Shown: positions 46,560 to 58,045, counted from the first letter of the stretch. The stretch is 64,000 nucleotides of DNA from Conus ventricosus (GCA_018398815.1 CM031614.1:50251953-50315952), one strand, 5' to 3'. The notes: generated from the letters alone by a model not told the origin. Numbers and translations: made by a program.

Positions 46560-48885
46560 AAAATGAAAAATTACATGACCTCCAAAGGATCAGGTGATTT
46601 TAAAAGTCAGCAACGACACTCCACCCCGTATTTGGCAAAAAACCGCAAATTTAAAGGGTTTTGATAAACTGCATCGGTGACTAAACCCAATTTCGGATGT
46701 AGTCTTTTTTAAAAGGGGGTTTAAGATTTGTTAAAAGGGTCTCCTTTTTTGAAAAATTCGTCGGGTCACAGAAAAGTGAGGGGGTCAGTTGTTATATTTT
46801 TAAGATTGTAGTGCGGCCCCAACAGAAAAATTTTGCCAGATTTTGAAAGCACTCATTTTTAATTTGTTTTTTAAAAAATTTTTAAAATAACAACTCAAGA
46901 CAGCCCTTGTTTTTGAAAAGTTTGATAACAATTGGGGGAAACCCAAAAAGGTGCGTCCTGAAATATTTTCAAAGTTAGGTTTAATATAACTAAACCAAGG
47001 GGGGAAAAAAATTCAAAAAATTGCAAACCGGGGCCAAGAGCCCGTTAACAACCCGTGGTTTTTACGGGTTTTTTACAAAGAAGCAATGGTACTTCGATAT
47101 TACCCCAAATTAACAAGCGAATCGAAAACAATGTTATCATTCAAACCGAAAAAGAGAAGTAAGTTTTTTTTTAGTAAAGAGCAGCTAAAAGTTTGGCTTT
47201 TCAGCGACAACATGATTTAGGTTACACCCAAAAAACTACTTAGAGGGAGAAATCCCCCTCGATCTTGCATTTCTTCATTATCTAGTTTTATTTGGTGAGT
47301 GAGCAGATAAATTATATATGGGGGCCCCAAAAAGTTTTAAGGCTCTTCCCCTCGGGGAAAATCATATTGCGTTTAAATTACACAATTCCCAATTTTCAGT
47401 TTAAAAGATTGTTTGTGGGGGGGGTCGGTCCTTTTATAAAAAATCAAAGACAAAAACAGGAAAAGTTGTGAAATGTGATAACCGACTTTTTTTAGAAAAA
47501 AAAATAATAAACTGTACTAAAAAATAATGTGCGGGGGCCGAGAATCAAGGAGTTTTCATTGCCCCTGTAGGTGTATAACTTTGTTAAAAGCCTTTTCGAC
47601 GTTGAGGACTTTTAAAGAAAGGTGAAAAAGGGTTTGTATGGTTTTGAGTAAAATAAAGATGGTGATTTTAAAGCAAAGGGTTGGGGACAGAAAAGGTTTC
47701 TAAACAGAACAACTACGCAATGAGAAGCAAATAATGTTGGGCCCTTTGAATATAAAAAAGTTCGAAAACCGACCCCAAAGGCACTTGGGAACCCTATTTT
47801 GAAAGGGAAATAAAATTTAATTTTAAGCCCATTTACATTTTTTAGCCGCAAAAAAATTTCAGAAAAAATTAACTCTGGCCCTTTACATGTAAGTCTTATG
47901 CCGGCGAAATAGTCGGGGAAAAAGGGTTTAAATAAAGCCCCTATGGGAAAAAAAAATAATCCTCCCCCGAAGAAAACGGTTTTAAAAAAAAGCTTCTCCA
48001 AAAATTTCAGTTTCTTTCCAAGCAAAAAATTAGGGGACACGTTTTTACAATGAATTTGAAATTTCTTCTTTTAAAATGTGGAAGGGGGTGGGGTGTGGGC
48101 GTTAGTGACGACCTTAAAAAAGGAATTAATATTGCTGGCAAAACTTAGACGTTAAACCCCCTTAAAGTTGTTGTCGTCGTTTCACAAATGGTTTGAGGTT
48201 TTTGGTCTAACAAACAACAAAATCAAGTTGACTTAAATAGAACTCACAGAACGAAAATTTGGGTTTAAACTTTAACATTTTGGTCTTGGATTTTTTTTAT
48301 TGAAAAGGTTTTGACAGAAAGTATGAAAAAATTTAAAAACTGGATTGATTAAATCCCCTTATAAAAATTGGGGAGTTTAAAAATTTTTGACAAAAACTCC
48401 CCCTTGCTCATTTATTTGTGGGCAAATGGTGTGGAAAAAAAATATTTGTCCCGACCCTTTACAAAAAGTTTATGTTATAATTTTGCAATTGAATTTTCTG
48501 TCCAAATTTTAAAAGGGAAAAAAGATTCTGATAAAGGGGGTTTTTATGGGCAGATGATAACATATATTTAGTTTATCCTGCAAAAAACTGGTGGTGTTTT
48601 GAACAGTTTTATAGACTGTTGAAGGAAAAGCAGACATATTTATTATGATGATGTTCAGCGAAAGAGACAAAGTTAAAAAAAGAAACACTTTGTCAAAATG
48701 GCTTTCATGGAAGACATGCTGGGGTAAAGGGGTTTGGATTTTATGTCAAAAATATAACTCGTTTTAAAAGCTTTTGAGAGCGTTTAAAAAGTAGTTTTTT
48801 TTCACATGAAAGACAAGACTCATTTGACGAATGTCTGCGTGAAAATATTTATTGAAAAAGACAAGAAAACCCCAGGTTTTAAAAA
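46560..48885 (+). pseudogene. element B: long unidentified right-end gene
   Basis: A region of about 2.3 kb whose 3' end matches the frame that leaves the assembly gap at 23462-23528. Plus-strand fragments include a 67-codon frame at 48368-48571 and a Lys-rich 61-codon frame at 48806-48991. No nucleotide-binding or catalytic motif is readable through the indels. A packaging ATPase would be expected somewhere in such an element, but nothing here shows it. Confidence 0.4.
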
Positions 48886-48994
48886 AAAACGAAAATTGAA
48901 AAGTTTTTTTAATTGTTTGAAAAAGATAATCCTACCCAGTATGTTTTTTTGTAGGGGCGTTTTTTTTGGTTATTTAAGTCATGCTTTGTAGAGA

Positions 48995-49205
48995 AAGGTA
49001 ATATCCGTTTTGGGTCGCCGGGTTTTACCCGGGCCAAGGCCGGGGAGGGTTTACTAGGAGAGAACTTTAAAAAGCCCCTTTTTTGGAGTCGCCCCGGGGG
49101 AGCCCGGGGCCCAAAGGGCCCGGGTGAGGGGTTTTCTAGGAAGAACTATAAAAGCCCCTTTTGGGTCGCCCGCTGATACCGGCCAGGCCCGGTTTTAAGG
49201 GGGGT
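48995..49205. repeat. terminal tandem palindromic units of element B
   Basis: Three units begin with GAGAAAGGTAATAT (48995), GAGAGAACTTTAAAAAGCC (about 49061) and GAAGAACTATAAAAGCC (about 49141), each followed by GTCGCC and a GC-rich inverted core. They correspond to the units at 23633-23841. The sequence is probably inaccurate here. Confidence 0.55.
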
Positions 49206-49235
49206 GAGCCAAAGCGGGGTTTTTATAGTTTCCCC

Positions 49236-49828
49236 CCCCCTCCCCTCTCTCATTCTCTTCTCTCTTCTCTCTCTCTCTCTCTCTCTTTTCTCTCTTTAAG
49301 TTTAAATCTTTTCTTATTATCTTCTCCCCCCCCTCTCTCTCTTAATTTGTTCATAATATTAAGATGCTTTTTAAAATCTCTCTCTTCTCTTATCATTCTT
49401 TTTTAAATATTTAAAACATTTTGAATCTCTCTCTCTCTCTCTTTCCCCTCCTTCTCTCCCCCTTCTTTCTCTCTCTCTCTTTTCAAAATATTAAGTTTTT
49501 TAATCTCTCTCCTCTCTTCTCCTTCTCTCTCTCTCTCTTCTCTCTCTCTCTCTTTTTAATCCCCCCGATATTAAAGCATTTTTGAATCCCCTTTTTCCTC
49601 CTCTTCTCTCCTCCTCTCTCTTTCCCCCTTCTCCCCTCCCCCTTTTTTTTTTTGTTTTTTCCTTCCCCCTCCTTCTCTCTCTTTTCTGTCTTTCTTTTAT
49701 TCCCCCCCATTATTTTTTCCTCTCTTCTTCTCTCTCTTTCTTTTTTTTTCCTTCCTCTCCTTCTCTTCCCCTTTTCTCTCTCTTTATTCCCCCAAAATTA
49801 AAATGTTTGAATTTTACTCCTCTCTCTC
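49236..49828. repeat. CT-rich minisatellite, second array
   Basis: CT runs alternate with AT-rich blocks related to TTCATAATATTAATGC and TTTTTGAATC, as in the 18650-19226 array but noisier. It abuts the right end of element B and runs into the gap. Confidence 0.8.
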
Positions 49829-50828
49829 NNNNNNNNNNNNNNNNNNNNNNNNNNNNNNNNNNNNNNNNNNNNNNNNNNNNNNNNNNNNNNNNNNNNNNNN
49901 NNNNNNNNNNNNNNNNNNNNNNNNNNNNNNNNNNNNNNNNNNNNNNNNNNNNNNNNNNNNNNNNNNNNNNNNNNNNNNNNNNNNNNNNNNNNNNNNNNNN
50001 NNNNNNNNNNNNNNNNNNNNNNNNNNNNNNNNNNNNNNNNNNNNNNNNNNNNNNNNNNNNNNNNNNNNNNNNNNNNNNNNNNNNNNNNNNNNNNNNNNNN
50101 NNNNNNNNNNNNNNNNNNNNNNNNNNNNNNNNNNNNNNNNNNNNNNNNNNNNNNNNNNNNNNNNNNNNNNNNNNNNNNNNNNNNNNNNNNNNNNNNNNNN
50201 NNNNNNNNNNNNNNNNNNNNNNNNNNNNNNNNNNNNNNNNNNNNNNNNNNNNNNNNNNNNNNNNNNNNNNNNNNNNNNNNNNNNNNNNNNNNNNNNNNNN
50301 NNNNNNNNNNNNNNNNNNNNNNNNNNNNNNNNNNNNNNNNNNNNNNNNNNNNNNNNNNNNNNNNNNNNNNNNNNNNNNNNNNNNNNNNNNNNNNNNNNNN
50401 NNNNNNNNNNNNNNNNNNNNNNNNNNNNNNNNNNNNNNNNNNNNNNNNNNNNNNNNNNNNNNNNNNNNNNNNNNNNNNNNNNNNNNNNNNNNNNNNNNNN
50501 NNNNNNNNNNNNNNNNNNNNNNNNNNNNNNNNNNNNNNNNNNNNNNNNNNNNNNNNNNNNNNNNNNNNNNNNNNNNNNNNNNNNNNNNNNNNNNNNNNNN
50601 NNNNNNNNNNNNNNNNNNNNNNNNNNNNNNNNNNNNNNNNNNNNNNNNNNNNNNNNNNNNNNNNNNNNNNNNNNNNNNNNNNNNNNNNNNNNNNNNNNNN
50701 NNNNNNNNNNNNNNNNNNNNNNNNNNNNNNNNNNNNNNNNNNNNNNNNNNNNNNNNNNNNNNNNNNNNNNNNNNNNNNNNNNNNNNNNNNNNNNNNNNNN
50801 NNNNNNNNNNNNNNNNNNNNNNNNNNNN
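49829..50828. other. assembly gap, 1000 N
   Basis: Exactly 1000 undetermined bases, with a CT array on the left edge and a GA array on the right edge. The change of strand at the gap leaves the order and orientation of the two sides unproven. Confidence 0.99.
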
Positions 50829-50932
50829 AAGGAAGAGTGGGGTGGGTCGAGAGGGAGAGAGGGAAGAGAGAGACAGAGAGAGAGAGAGAGAGGGGGGGAG
50901 GAAGAGAGAGAGAGAGAGAGAGAGAGAGAAAC
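50829..50932. repeat. (GA)n tract
   Basis: GA-rich sequence with GGGG interruptions directly after the gap. Confidence 0.93.
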
Positions 50933-51135
50933 TGAACACTGAACACGAACACTTTTAATGTCATTGGCTATACAGCCTTTGTGACATGGGGTGTGCAATC
51001 AAAAGAACAAAACAAAATAAGGCAAGGTAACAAGTCCAAAACAGACATGTAAGAAATTGAATGCTTGGCTTCAAGCAAAATAGACCTGCACCGAGACCAT
51101 CCAAAATAAACGCCATTCTAAAGAAGTAGCATGAA

Positions 51136-51905
51136 TCACGTAGATCTTCTCCAGAATTCGCGTTCTTTACTAATTACATTAGTTCGAGTAGTTAGTTGTT
51201 TGTTTCTGATGTTCAAAGCTTCTGCAATATACCTTGCAAGAGATTTCATAGAATCATCGTCATAGTTCAGTTTTAGCACACCAACTATGTCCTCATTTTT
51301 AGCACATTGTTTTTCAAAAATTATGCATTTTTCGCGGATACTGCTGTATTCATTACAATGGAATAGGAAATGCTTCTCATCTTCCTTAAAGGAACCACAC
51401 ATGGACAAGGCGACTGTGTAGATTGGCTCAGTAAGAAACCATTTTTTATGGGCATTCAAACCAAGAGTTCTGGATCTAAGCCTGGCAAGGCAAATTCTGT
51501 GCCACCTGCACGTAATCAATGATACATATTTTTCTGTTCAAATATACTTTTAAAACTAAAAAACCAACTGTACCGTTCTGTGTTTTCCATTTTGGAATGC
51601 CAGTTCTGTTTATAAGAAGCAATCATCATATCTTTAAATTCCAAATAAAATCGTTTTCATATCCAACTCCCTGGCACATCCACACAATTTCCAAATCCAT
51701 TCGTAGTTAGAATCTTCTTGATAAAAAAATACCCAATTTTCTTTCCCCCGATCAAGTTCATTTAATAGCATTTGATATGCCTGTTTACAGAGTCTTGAGT
51801 AGGTTAACCTCAATAACTTAATCCAATATTTATACATTTAACATACGTCCTGATATATAAAGGGTATCTGCCAGTTTCACCATACATTACTGTATTTGAC
51901 GTATG
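51136..51905 (-). pseudogene. LINE 3' fragment, minus strand
   Basis: Read on the minus strand: VMYGETGRYPLYI, an RLCKQAYQMLLNELDRGKENW block, a 127-codon frame with LARLRSRTLGLNAHKKW, a CGSFKEDEKHFLFHC zinc-finger-like block and the terminal LARYIAEALNIRNKQ. This equals the C-terminal third of the LINE at 58090-60435. The 5' edge abuts a GA/CT tract at 51906. RT and endonuclease are missing. Confidence 0.82.
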
Positions 51906-51911
51906 CAGTGG

Positions 51912-51980
<69 letters not shown>

Positions 51981-52240
51981 AGCTGAATTGAAACTGACGT
52001 GCATGCATGACTTAACAGAACAAAACAGATCCACCACACACACACACACACACACCACACACACACACACACACACCACACACACACTGACTCCACCACA
52101 CACACACACACACACACACACACACCACACACAAAACACACACCACACACCACACACACAAAAACGCACACACACACACACGCACGCACGCACGCACGCA
52201 CGCACGCACACACACACCACACACACACACACACACATGT
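51906..52240. repeat. GA and CA/CGCA microsatellites
   Basis: GA run 51910-51980, then CA runs interrupted by CAC (52033-52170) and a CGCA run (52180-52206). Confidence 0.95.
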
Positions 52241-52985
52241 GTACTCACGATGGTAAAGCCATGGTTCTGTGTCAATATCCACTTCTCATCACATAACTGT
52301 TCACTATCACTTTTAAAACACAACACAAAACTGTCTTGTTTGCACATGTCTCGTGGTGTGTCCTACACTCTCAGATCAGCGGCTTGTGTTACAGAAGAGT
52401 TGTGACACTGACAGGCTTTTGCTGTTGTCCCTCTCCTCTCTCAAACCGCCCCCACCCCCACCCCGTCCCCCACCCCACACTTTAACATGAAAGTACACTT
52501 TGCCCGTATGGAAAAAAAAATCTAAAACAAAAACTATAGTTGATGTTCAGTAGTTACTCTCACTTCATGTAATAATTTTAAAACCTATATTTATCAATAT
52601 ATGCATAATCTTGGAAATAAAGGTAAATATTTCTAGCTATTATATACACCCATTACAAACATGCAATTCAACTTGTATCAGTGAACATATGTCAACTTGA
52701 AAGTAACATTATAATGCTCTTACGTTCTATAGGATGATTATGTACACAATTATTTTGTGTCAATTTGGGATAGTACTTATGTATGCTTTTTCATTTCAAC
52801 AAATCTTACGTATATGAATTTTCATACCTGTCTCTCCTCTCGCTCTGAAATGGATGATCTGCAAAAGTCTGCCGGGAAACATATACTTAGAATTTTGTTC
52901 AGTGACAAAATATAAAGATGCTTAGGGAAAGAATGTACAAACTGACAATACACAAACGTTTCCCCGTAATCAGTGCTGTGTTTTT
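52241..52985. other. no feature recognised
   Basis: AT-rich unique-looking sequence with a C-rich patch at 52445-52480. No coding motif, tRNA or repeat structure stands out. Confidence 0.6.
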
Positions 52986-52988
52986 TTC

Positions 52989-55775
52989 TCACGTGGTGGC
53001 AGTATCAGTCCATGAAACTGTGGTGCCACCCAGTGTCAGATGCTCTGTGAGCAGGACTTTGAGCTGTTGCTGTTTGTTTTTCAAGCCCCAGACTCTTCTC
53101 AACAGTGCATTGATTGTGGCGTGTGTCTCCTCGCCTCCTTGCTCTCCCAGCAGTGCCACTCCTGTCCCCCAGTGTTTGATCCAGGGAACACAGTGATGTT
53201 CCAACAGATGTTGTTTTGGAATGATGGCAGTCTTGGGAAACTTTTCTCTGTAAAAAGGCCATGTACCGCTTTATGGATGTTTCAATATCTTCAATCTCAT
53301 CATCACAGATGGCTCTTTGATGCGATATGCGCCGATGAACATCAGAGAAGAGGGCATTCAGCTCAGTGAACTTGTCACGAATGTTTCTGGATGTATTTAG
53401 TAGGGGACCAGCGAGTTGGAATTCTCCTGTCTTTTTTTGCAACACTCTGACAGATGTTTTTGTACACTGGTTCTTTCAGATACTTGTTGCAATGGTTCCC
53501 AACAAAGGCCCTGGAATGATAAGCCTGTGGGAAGATCTTGTTTGCCCGCAGAACATCTTCTAGATTGCTGTGATTGGCCAGAACGGAATAGCAATGAAGT
53601 CGCTGTAGATTTCATTTTCTCACTTCTCCTTGGTTCTTTTTATGCTTTCTTCAAGTTCCTTTGTAGTTTTACTTCTGGCCTTGGCATGGAGTTGTCTCAG
53701 CAGTTTCTTTTTCTTTTCCAATGGCTCTATGCTCTTTACCATGCTGCTGAAACTGTACTGAGAAATACTCACAATTGTCAAGAGTGATGTCATCAAGTGA
53801 AGCATAATGTCTTGCCAGCCGTTCATCAAGAGCATGGCACTCATCTTCAAGCAGGTCATGGTGTTTTGACAACACCCAGCAAGATGTGAAGGTAGGGAGG
53901 TGTCACCTGCTTCAGTTCTATGTCTAAAACTGGTTTCTGATGACATTGTTGATAGTTTGGCTTTTGATTTCATTTTTCCTGCACGCTTATACTTCTGATA
54001 GTCCCTCTTGATCTGACTGACCGTTCTCTTGCTGATGTTCCTTCATTGTTCTCCAGGGGCAGCTGCATCTGTGTCTTCGTTGTTGTGCAGTACAGACACG
54101 GGTGGATCCCCTGTGCACCTGACAGTCCATACATTTTAGTTAAAAAGTCATAGTCTCCAAAGAGAAAAAGGCGAGTTTGTTTGCCTCTCCATTCCATGCT
54201 TTCAAGGTCTTCAATTTGCTCTTTGTAAGGGTCCAACAGTCTTCTTAGGTTTCAGGGGTGTTTCTTACATTCAGCAATGGTCATAATGCATGTGTTATGC
54301 TTTGAATTAGCGTTCACCAGGTTTGCTATTTGAAGCATCCTTTTAAATGATCCGCCTCCATGGTCACCGCCAATCTGATCCAGATTTCGTTCTCTGGAAT
54401 ACTCTCATCATGCCATGTTAATCGGCCTTGATTGTCATAAGCATCCAGCAGTTTGGTGACAAATGCTGGGACATCCTTAATGCCTGCAGAAGGTGTTTGG
54501 AAACCAGTTCCATAATCCCATCGATCTCATTCCAGACCTCCACACTTCTCATCTGACATTCTACTTCTGCACACTGTGCTTTGACTTGTTCTTTCCTTTC
54601 TTTCTGTTCACTGGCAAACTGTACCCGAGCCTCCTATAGAACTGTTTGTGCAGTCTGTACTTTGTCAAACTGAGGCCAAGTGCCGCACGAAGGGCAGGAC
54701 CTTGTTTTGCAGTTACAGATACTTGACCGCATTCGCTTCATTAAGAACCAGCTGTTTGCGTACTTTGCTTGCCGTCTTCAGTTCTGTGCCCTGCTGTTTG
54801 GCCGCATCTTGTTCAGTGTCTCCTGATACATTCAAACGAATTTTGTTCATTTCTTTTGCTCGCTTCTTCCTGAGTGGTGTTCGAGCTTCACTTGATGCTT
54901 TCCGAGGTTTTGTAATTTTTTTCAGCACAATCGGCTGTCCACCAGTTTGGCATGTGACAGTCATTTTATCACTGGACTGTGAGAGCTTAATGCGGGCAAG
55001 TTTTGTGAAATAAGCTTCTTCTGTGTTTGTCAGTGGTGCCTTCAGCTGACTCAAAGGCCTGAGGATTCTTTTTCTGAACGGAGACAATGCTTTGTCAAGC
55101 CAGTTGGAACGGTCTGCACTGATGCCCTCTTGAATCTTTGGGTGGAGTTGATGTGGCATCAGATGTGACAAAAGGAACATTTTTTTTGACTGGAGATAAT
55201 GCTTTCATTGATGGCAGCTGGGCAGTCTGCACTAGATACAGTTCTAGGGACTTTTGCCGGAGTTGATGTGGCTTCAGATGAGACAGAAAATGAAATATCC
55301 CCCATCAAGATCAGAGTTTGATTGGCACTTTCGTTTTGCTGGTTGGGAATACTGTTGAGACGGCAGTATTTCTTTATATTTTTCTCTGGTCTCCCACCTT
55401 TACTCTGCTGTTGAAAGTGAGTGCATAGCGCACACTGACTGACAGATAAACTGGGGTCAAACAGGTGCCATAATTTTGAGGCTTTTTCAAATTTCTGGCC
55501 AATGCACGGCTCTTTGCTGTAGTTGAATGTTTGCGGTTTGTCAGATTTTTCAAAGTTTTTGCACAAAACACACAAACTATTTTTGAATGTACTTCCTATC
55601 TTCCGAACATTCACATTGAAGATTACGTTTATTTCAGAAGCAACACTCAAACACGTTACTTACTGATTTGTTTTTATCTTTCTTTGATCTCTTAGACCTT
55701 TTCCCACACAGTCTACACAAGACCTTTAAACGTTCAAAATGTTCAGTGAGAGAATGACCGTTTTGTTCCATAATC
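52989..55775 (-). pseudogene. DDE-type transposase relic of uncertain superfamily
   Basis: On the minus strand the relic begins with a Cys-rich region: FERLKVLCRLCGKRSKRSK near 55700, NSLCVLCKNFEKS near 55560 and QCALCTHFQQQSKGGRPEK near 55410. A basic, Ser/Pro-rich part follows (55180-54713). A GGDHGGGSFKRML block near 54360 has a candidate first catalytic aspartate. About 60 residues on, RLFLFGDYDFLTKMYGLSG (54170) gives a candidate second aspartate and is followed at once by HPCLYCTT, a C-x2-C pair. Near the C terminus comes LLGEQGGEETHATIN (53140), a candidate catalytic glutamate and histidine. Acid residues with a C-x2-C after the second aspartate recall the zinc-bearing insert of RAG1/Transib and related DDE families. 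There are at least six frame breaks. Superfamily assignment is inference. Confidence 0.55.
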
Positions 55776-55785
55776 CTTCGGCCAT

Positions 55786-55789
<4 letters not shown>

Positions 55790-55829
<40 letters not shown>

Positions 55830-55905
55830 GCACGCATGCACGCACGCACGCACGCAGCACGCACGCACGCACAACACACACCACACACACACACACAAAA
55901 CACCC
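55790..55905. repeat. CT / CGCA / CA microsatellite
   Basis: A CT run 55796-55825 followed by ACGC repeats and CACA runs, at the 5' edge of the transposase relic. Confidence 0.94.
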
Positions 55906-56529
55906 TAATGGTAACTACCAACAACACACTTTAATTTGAATTTGCCGATAGAAATAGTAGTAGTGATTGGAAATGAAGTATTATTTTAATTATAATAATT
56001 ATTCACTTATTATTGTTATGCCTACCACCATTACTGTTATCTAGTAGTATTATTTTGCTTGTAGTAATTATGTTATCCTCTACGTTTCCCTTTAATTAGC
56101 CTACGTTGCTCTACATGCAACCATAGTACATATAAATGTAGCAACAATGAAGAAATATGTATATATACAACGGTGTAAATACGGCCCCTTTACAAATGCT
56201 AACTAACTTTCATTCACAAAGATTTTTGCCAACGCCTGGCCTACTTCGGCCAAAGATAGTTCGCCCTCCACCTCCGTCTTTGTTCGGCTTACCAGGCCAA
56301 CGACGCCGGCCGCGCGCAGCACAGGCTATAGGTTTCGCCGGTCGCAAAGTTCTGTCAGAAAGTTTTAAACACGAACTTAATTATGGTATCACAGAGAAGA
56401 GCGAAATGCCAGCTTTTGTCACACTCTCAAGTACTCACTGCGCTATTGCTCTCGTACAGAAATTATAGTCTAAAAACTCTGTACAGTAAATAACTTAAAG
56501 ATGTTTCACCAGTCTCGAAGCGTCCAAAC
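55906..56529. other. no gene recognised
   Basis: AT-rich sequence to about 56170, then GC-richer sequence with a 103-codon plus-strand frame (56157-56468) that shows no recognisable motif. Confidence 0.5.
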
Positions 56530-57500
56530 CACAAACGTGTTCGCTGAGGAAAGAATGCGCGTCTGGTAGTGTGGTGGCTGACTCGTTACGGGCCCTAGCT
56601 GGGGTCAAAAGGCAAAGCGTTGAGTGAACTTAATGCTGTGGCTCTGAGTGGGCTGGCGCGGCGTGCATCTTGTTCGAACCCATCTGCGGGACAGGCGGCA
56701 AACAGCCGCTAACACTGCTCGACAGGTGCCTGGGAATCTCAGCAACGAATCAGCCTCACACTATGCGGCGGCATCTTCAGGAGAACGGGCTGGCATGTAG
56801 GCGTCCTCACAGAGGTCCGGTACTGACACCAAGAACACCGGCAGGACAGGCTGCAGTGGGCACAAGCCCGAATCAACTGGCGCAGGCAGCAGGGGGACGC
56901 ATACTGTTCTCAGATGAGAGCCGTTTTTGTATTGACATGGCTGACGGTCTGTCAGAATATGGCGTCGACCTGGTGAACGCTATGCTGACTCCTGTGTGGT
57001 AGAGCAGAACCCCTGGGGAGGCCCGAACGTTATGATATGGGGTGCAATTGGCATTAACCACGCCATAGGACCAGTCATCTTTCAGAACATTGGTCCTGGT
57101 CGCGGACAGGGTGTCAATGCACAGCGCTACATCAACCAGGTGCTCAGACCCATGTCGATCCTTTTTTTGCGCAACACCCAAACTGGACATTCCAACAGGA
57201 CAATGCAAGACCACACACCGCCAGGGCCACCCAGCAATTTCTTCAGCATAACAACGTCAATGTGCTGCCCTGGCCAGCCCTCAGTCCCGATTTAAACCCA
57301 ATGGAACATTTTTTGGGACGAACTTGGCAGACGGTTGGACCTCCTGCGTCCACGACCAGCACAGCGGCTCAACTTCACCAGGCCATCGTCCATGTGTGGG
57401 CTGGTGTGCCAAGGGGACGCATCAACCACCTGGTCCACTCAATGAGCCGCAGGTGTCAAGCAGTTGTCAACGCAAATGGTGGCCACACACGGTATTAAGA
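56530..57500 (+). pseudogene. Tc1-like transposase relic
   Basis: A cut-and-paste transposase. Blocks in order: TMRRHLQENGLACRRPHRG (end of the DNA-binding part), LFSDESRFCI near 56908 with the first catalytic aspartate, VMIWGAIGINHAIGPVIF near 57030, a QQDNARPHTARAT block near 57195 in another frame with the second aspartate, and LPWPALSPDLNPMEH near 57265-57305 with the third acidic residue. Frameshifts lie near 57000, 57170 and 57315, and the N-terminal helix-turn-helix part before 56670 is poorly readable. I found no flanking inverted repeats by eye. Confidence 0.82.
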
Positions 57501-57703
57501 CTTCAAGCTGGTTTGTCACGTGACCTTGGATTTTTCCACACAAGACATATTGCTGATGACATTTTCACACATTACCGGTGTAATGAATCAAATCACGTTG
57601 AATTCTCGCTTCCACTCTGTACAATTGTGACCAATAAAATTCACCCCCAACCTTCAGCTTGTTTTGTTTTCGCGTTTTTTAGGAAGTCAGTATACAATGA
57701 CTG

Positions 57704-58045
57704 ATCTTAAATAAATGTTAGCGAACCGCCAGAGAAACGTGGACAAACGAGTCACAAGACAAAACACAACGCGTTTCGACCTCTTAGGTCTTCGTCAGGT
57801 GATATATAAACGAATAAAACAACGAAAATTCACTTAGCTTTGATCGCTTCAGATCGCTTAGGGTTCAGCGCAAGGAAAAAGGCTGAACCCTAAGCGATCT
57901 GAAGCGATCAAAGCTAAGTGAATTTTCGTTGTTTTATTCGTTTATATATCACCTGACGAAGACCTAAGAGGTCGAAACGCGTTGTTTTGTCTTGTGACCC
58001 GTTTGTCCACGTTCTCTGGGCGGTTCGCTAACATTTATTTAAGAT
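57704..58045. mobile_element. near-perfect 342-bp foldback
   Basis: Two arms of about 164 bp are almost exact inverted copies around a loop of about 12 bases (GCAAGGAAAAAG, near 57869-57880). Only a few single-base differences are seen between arms. Each arm contains TCACCTGACGAAGACC followed by TAAGAGGTCGAAACGCG on one strand. A short direct repeat CAATGACTG flanks the region (57695-57703 and 58092-58100). There is no coding capacity. It could be a MITE with fused inverted repeats or a dimeric insertion. Confidence 0.85.

Larger units (their letters stand above)
36100..49210. mobile_element. Maverick/adintovirus-like element B, near full length
   Basis: Gene order from left: four small minus-strand genes (36590-37817), two small plus-strand genes (37853-38453), integrase (plus), polymerase B (minus, tail to tail with the integrase), coiled-coil accessory gene (minus), capsid-family gene (minus), coiled-coil membrane gene (plus), minor virion-type gene (minus), a long unidentified gene (plus), then palindromic tandem repeats at about 48995-49205. 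The total is about 13 kb, slightly below the usual 15-20 kb for Mavericks. The integrase plus protein-primed polymerase plus capsid set defines the group. The left terminus is not located; 36100 is a guess. No matching terminal inverted repeat pair was found by eye. Confidence 0.65.

Noticed and set aside
46560..48885. Packaging ATPase in element B
   Set aside because: A Walker A or B motif was looked for on the plus strand and not found through the indel noise; expectation alone does not support the call.
49582..50998. Several open frames of 380-460 codons across 49582-50998
   Set aside because: They consist almost wholly of undetermined bases in the assembly gap plus flanking CT/GA repeats. 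The frames over 22397-23528 are rejected for the same reason, apart from the last 22 codons, which match element B.
57955..58000. Hammerhead ribozyme-like core CTGACGA...GAAAC in each arm of the foldback
   Set aside because: The conserved CUGANGA and GAAA strings and a helix II (GACCU/AGGUC) are present, but an extra A sits between GA and helix II, and I could not find a pairing stem III with a UH cleavage site. Only a 4-bp stem I is possible. A covariance-model search would decide; a clear hit would revive it.
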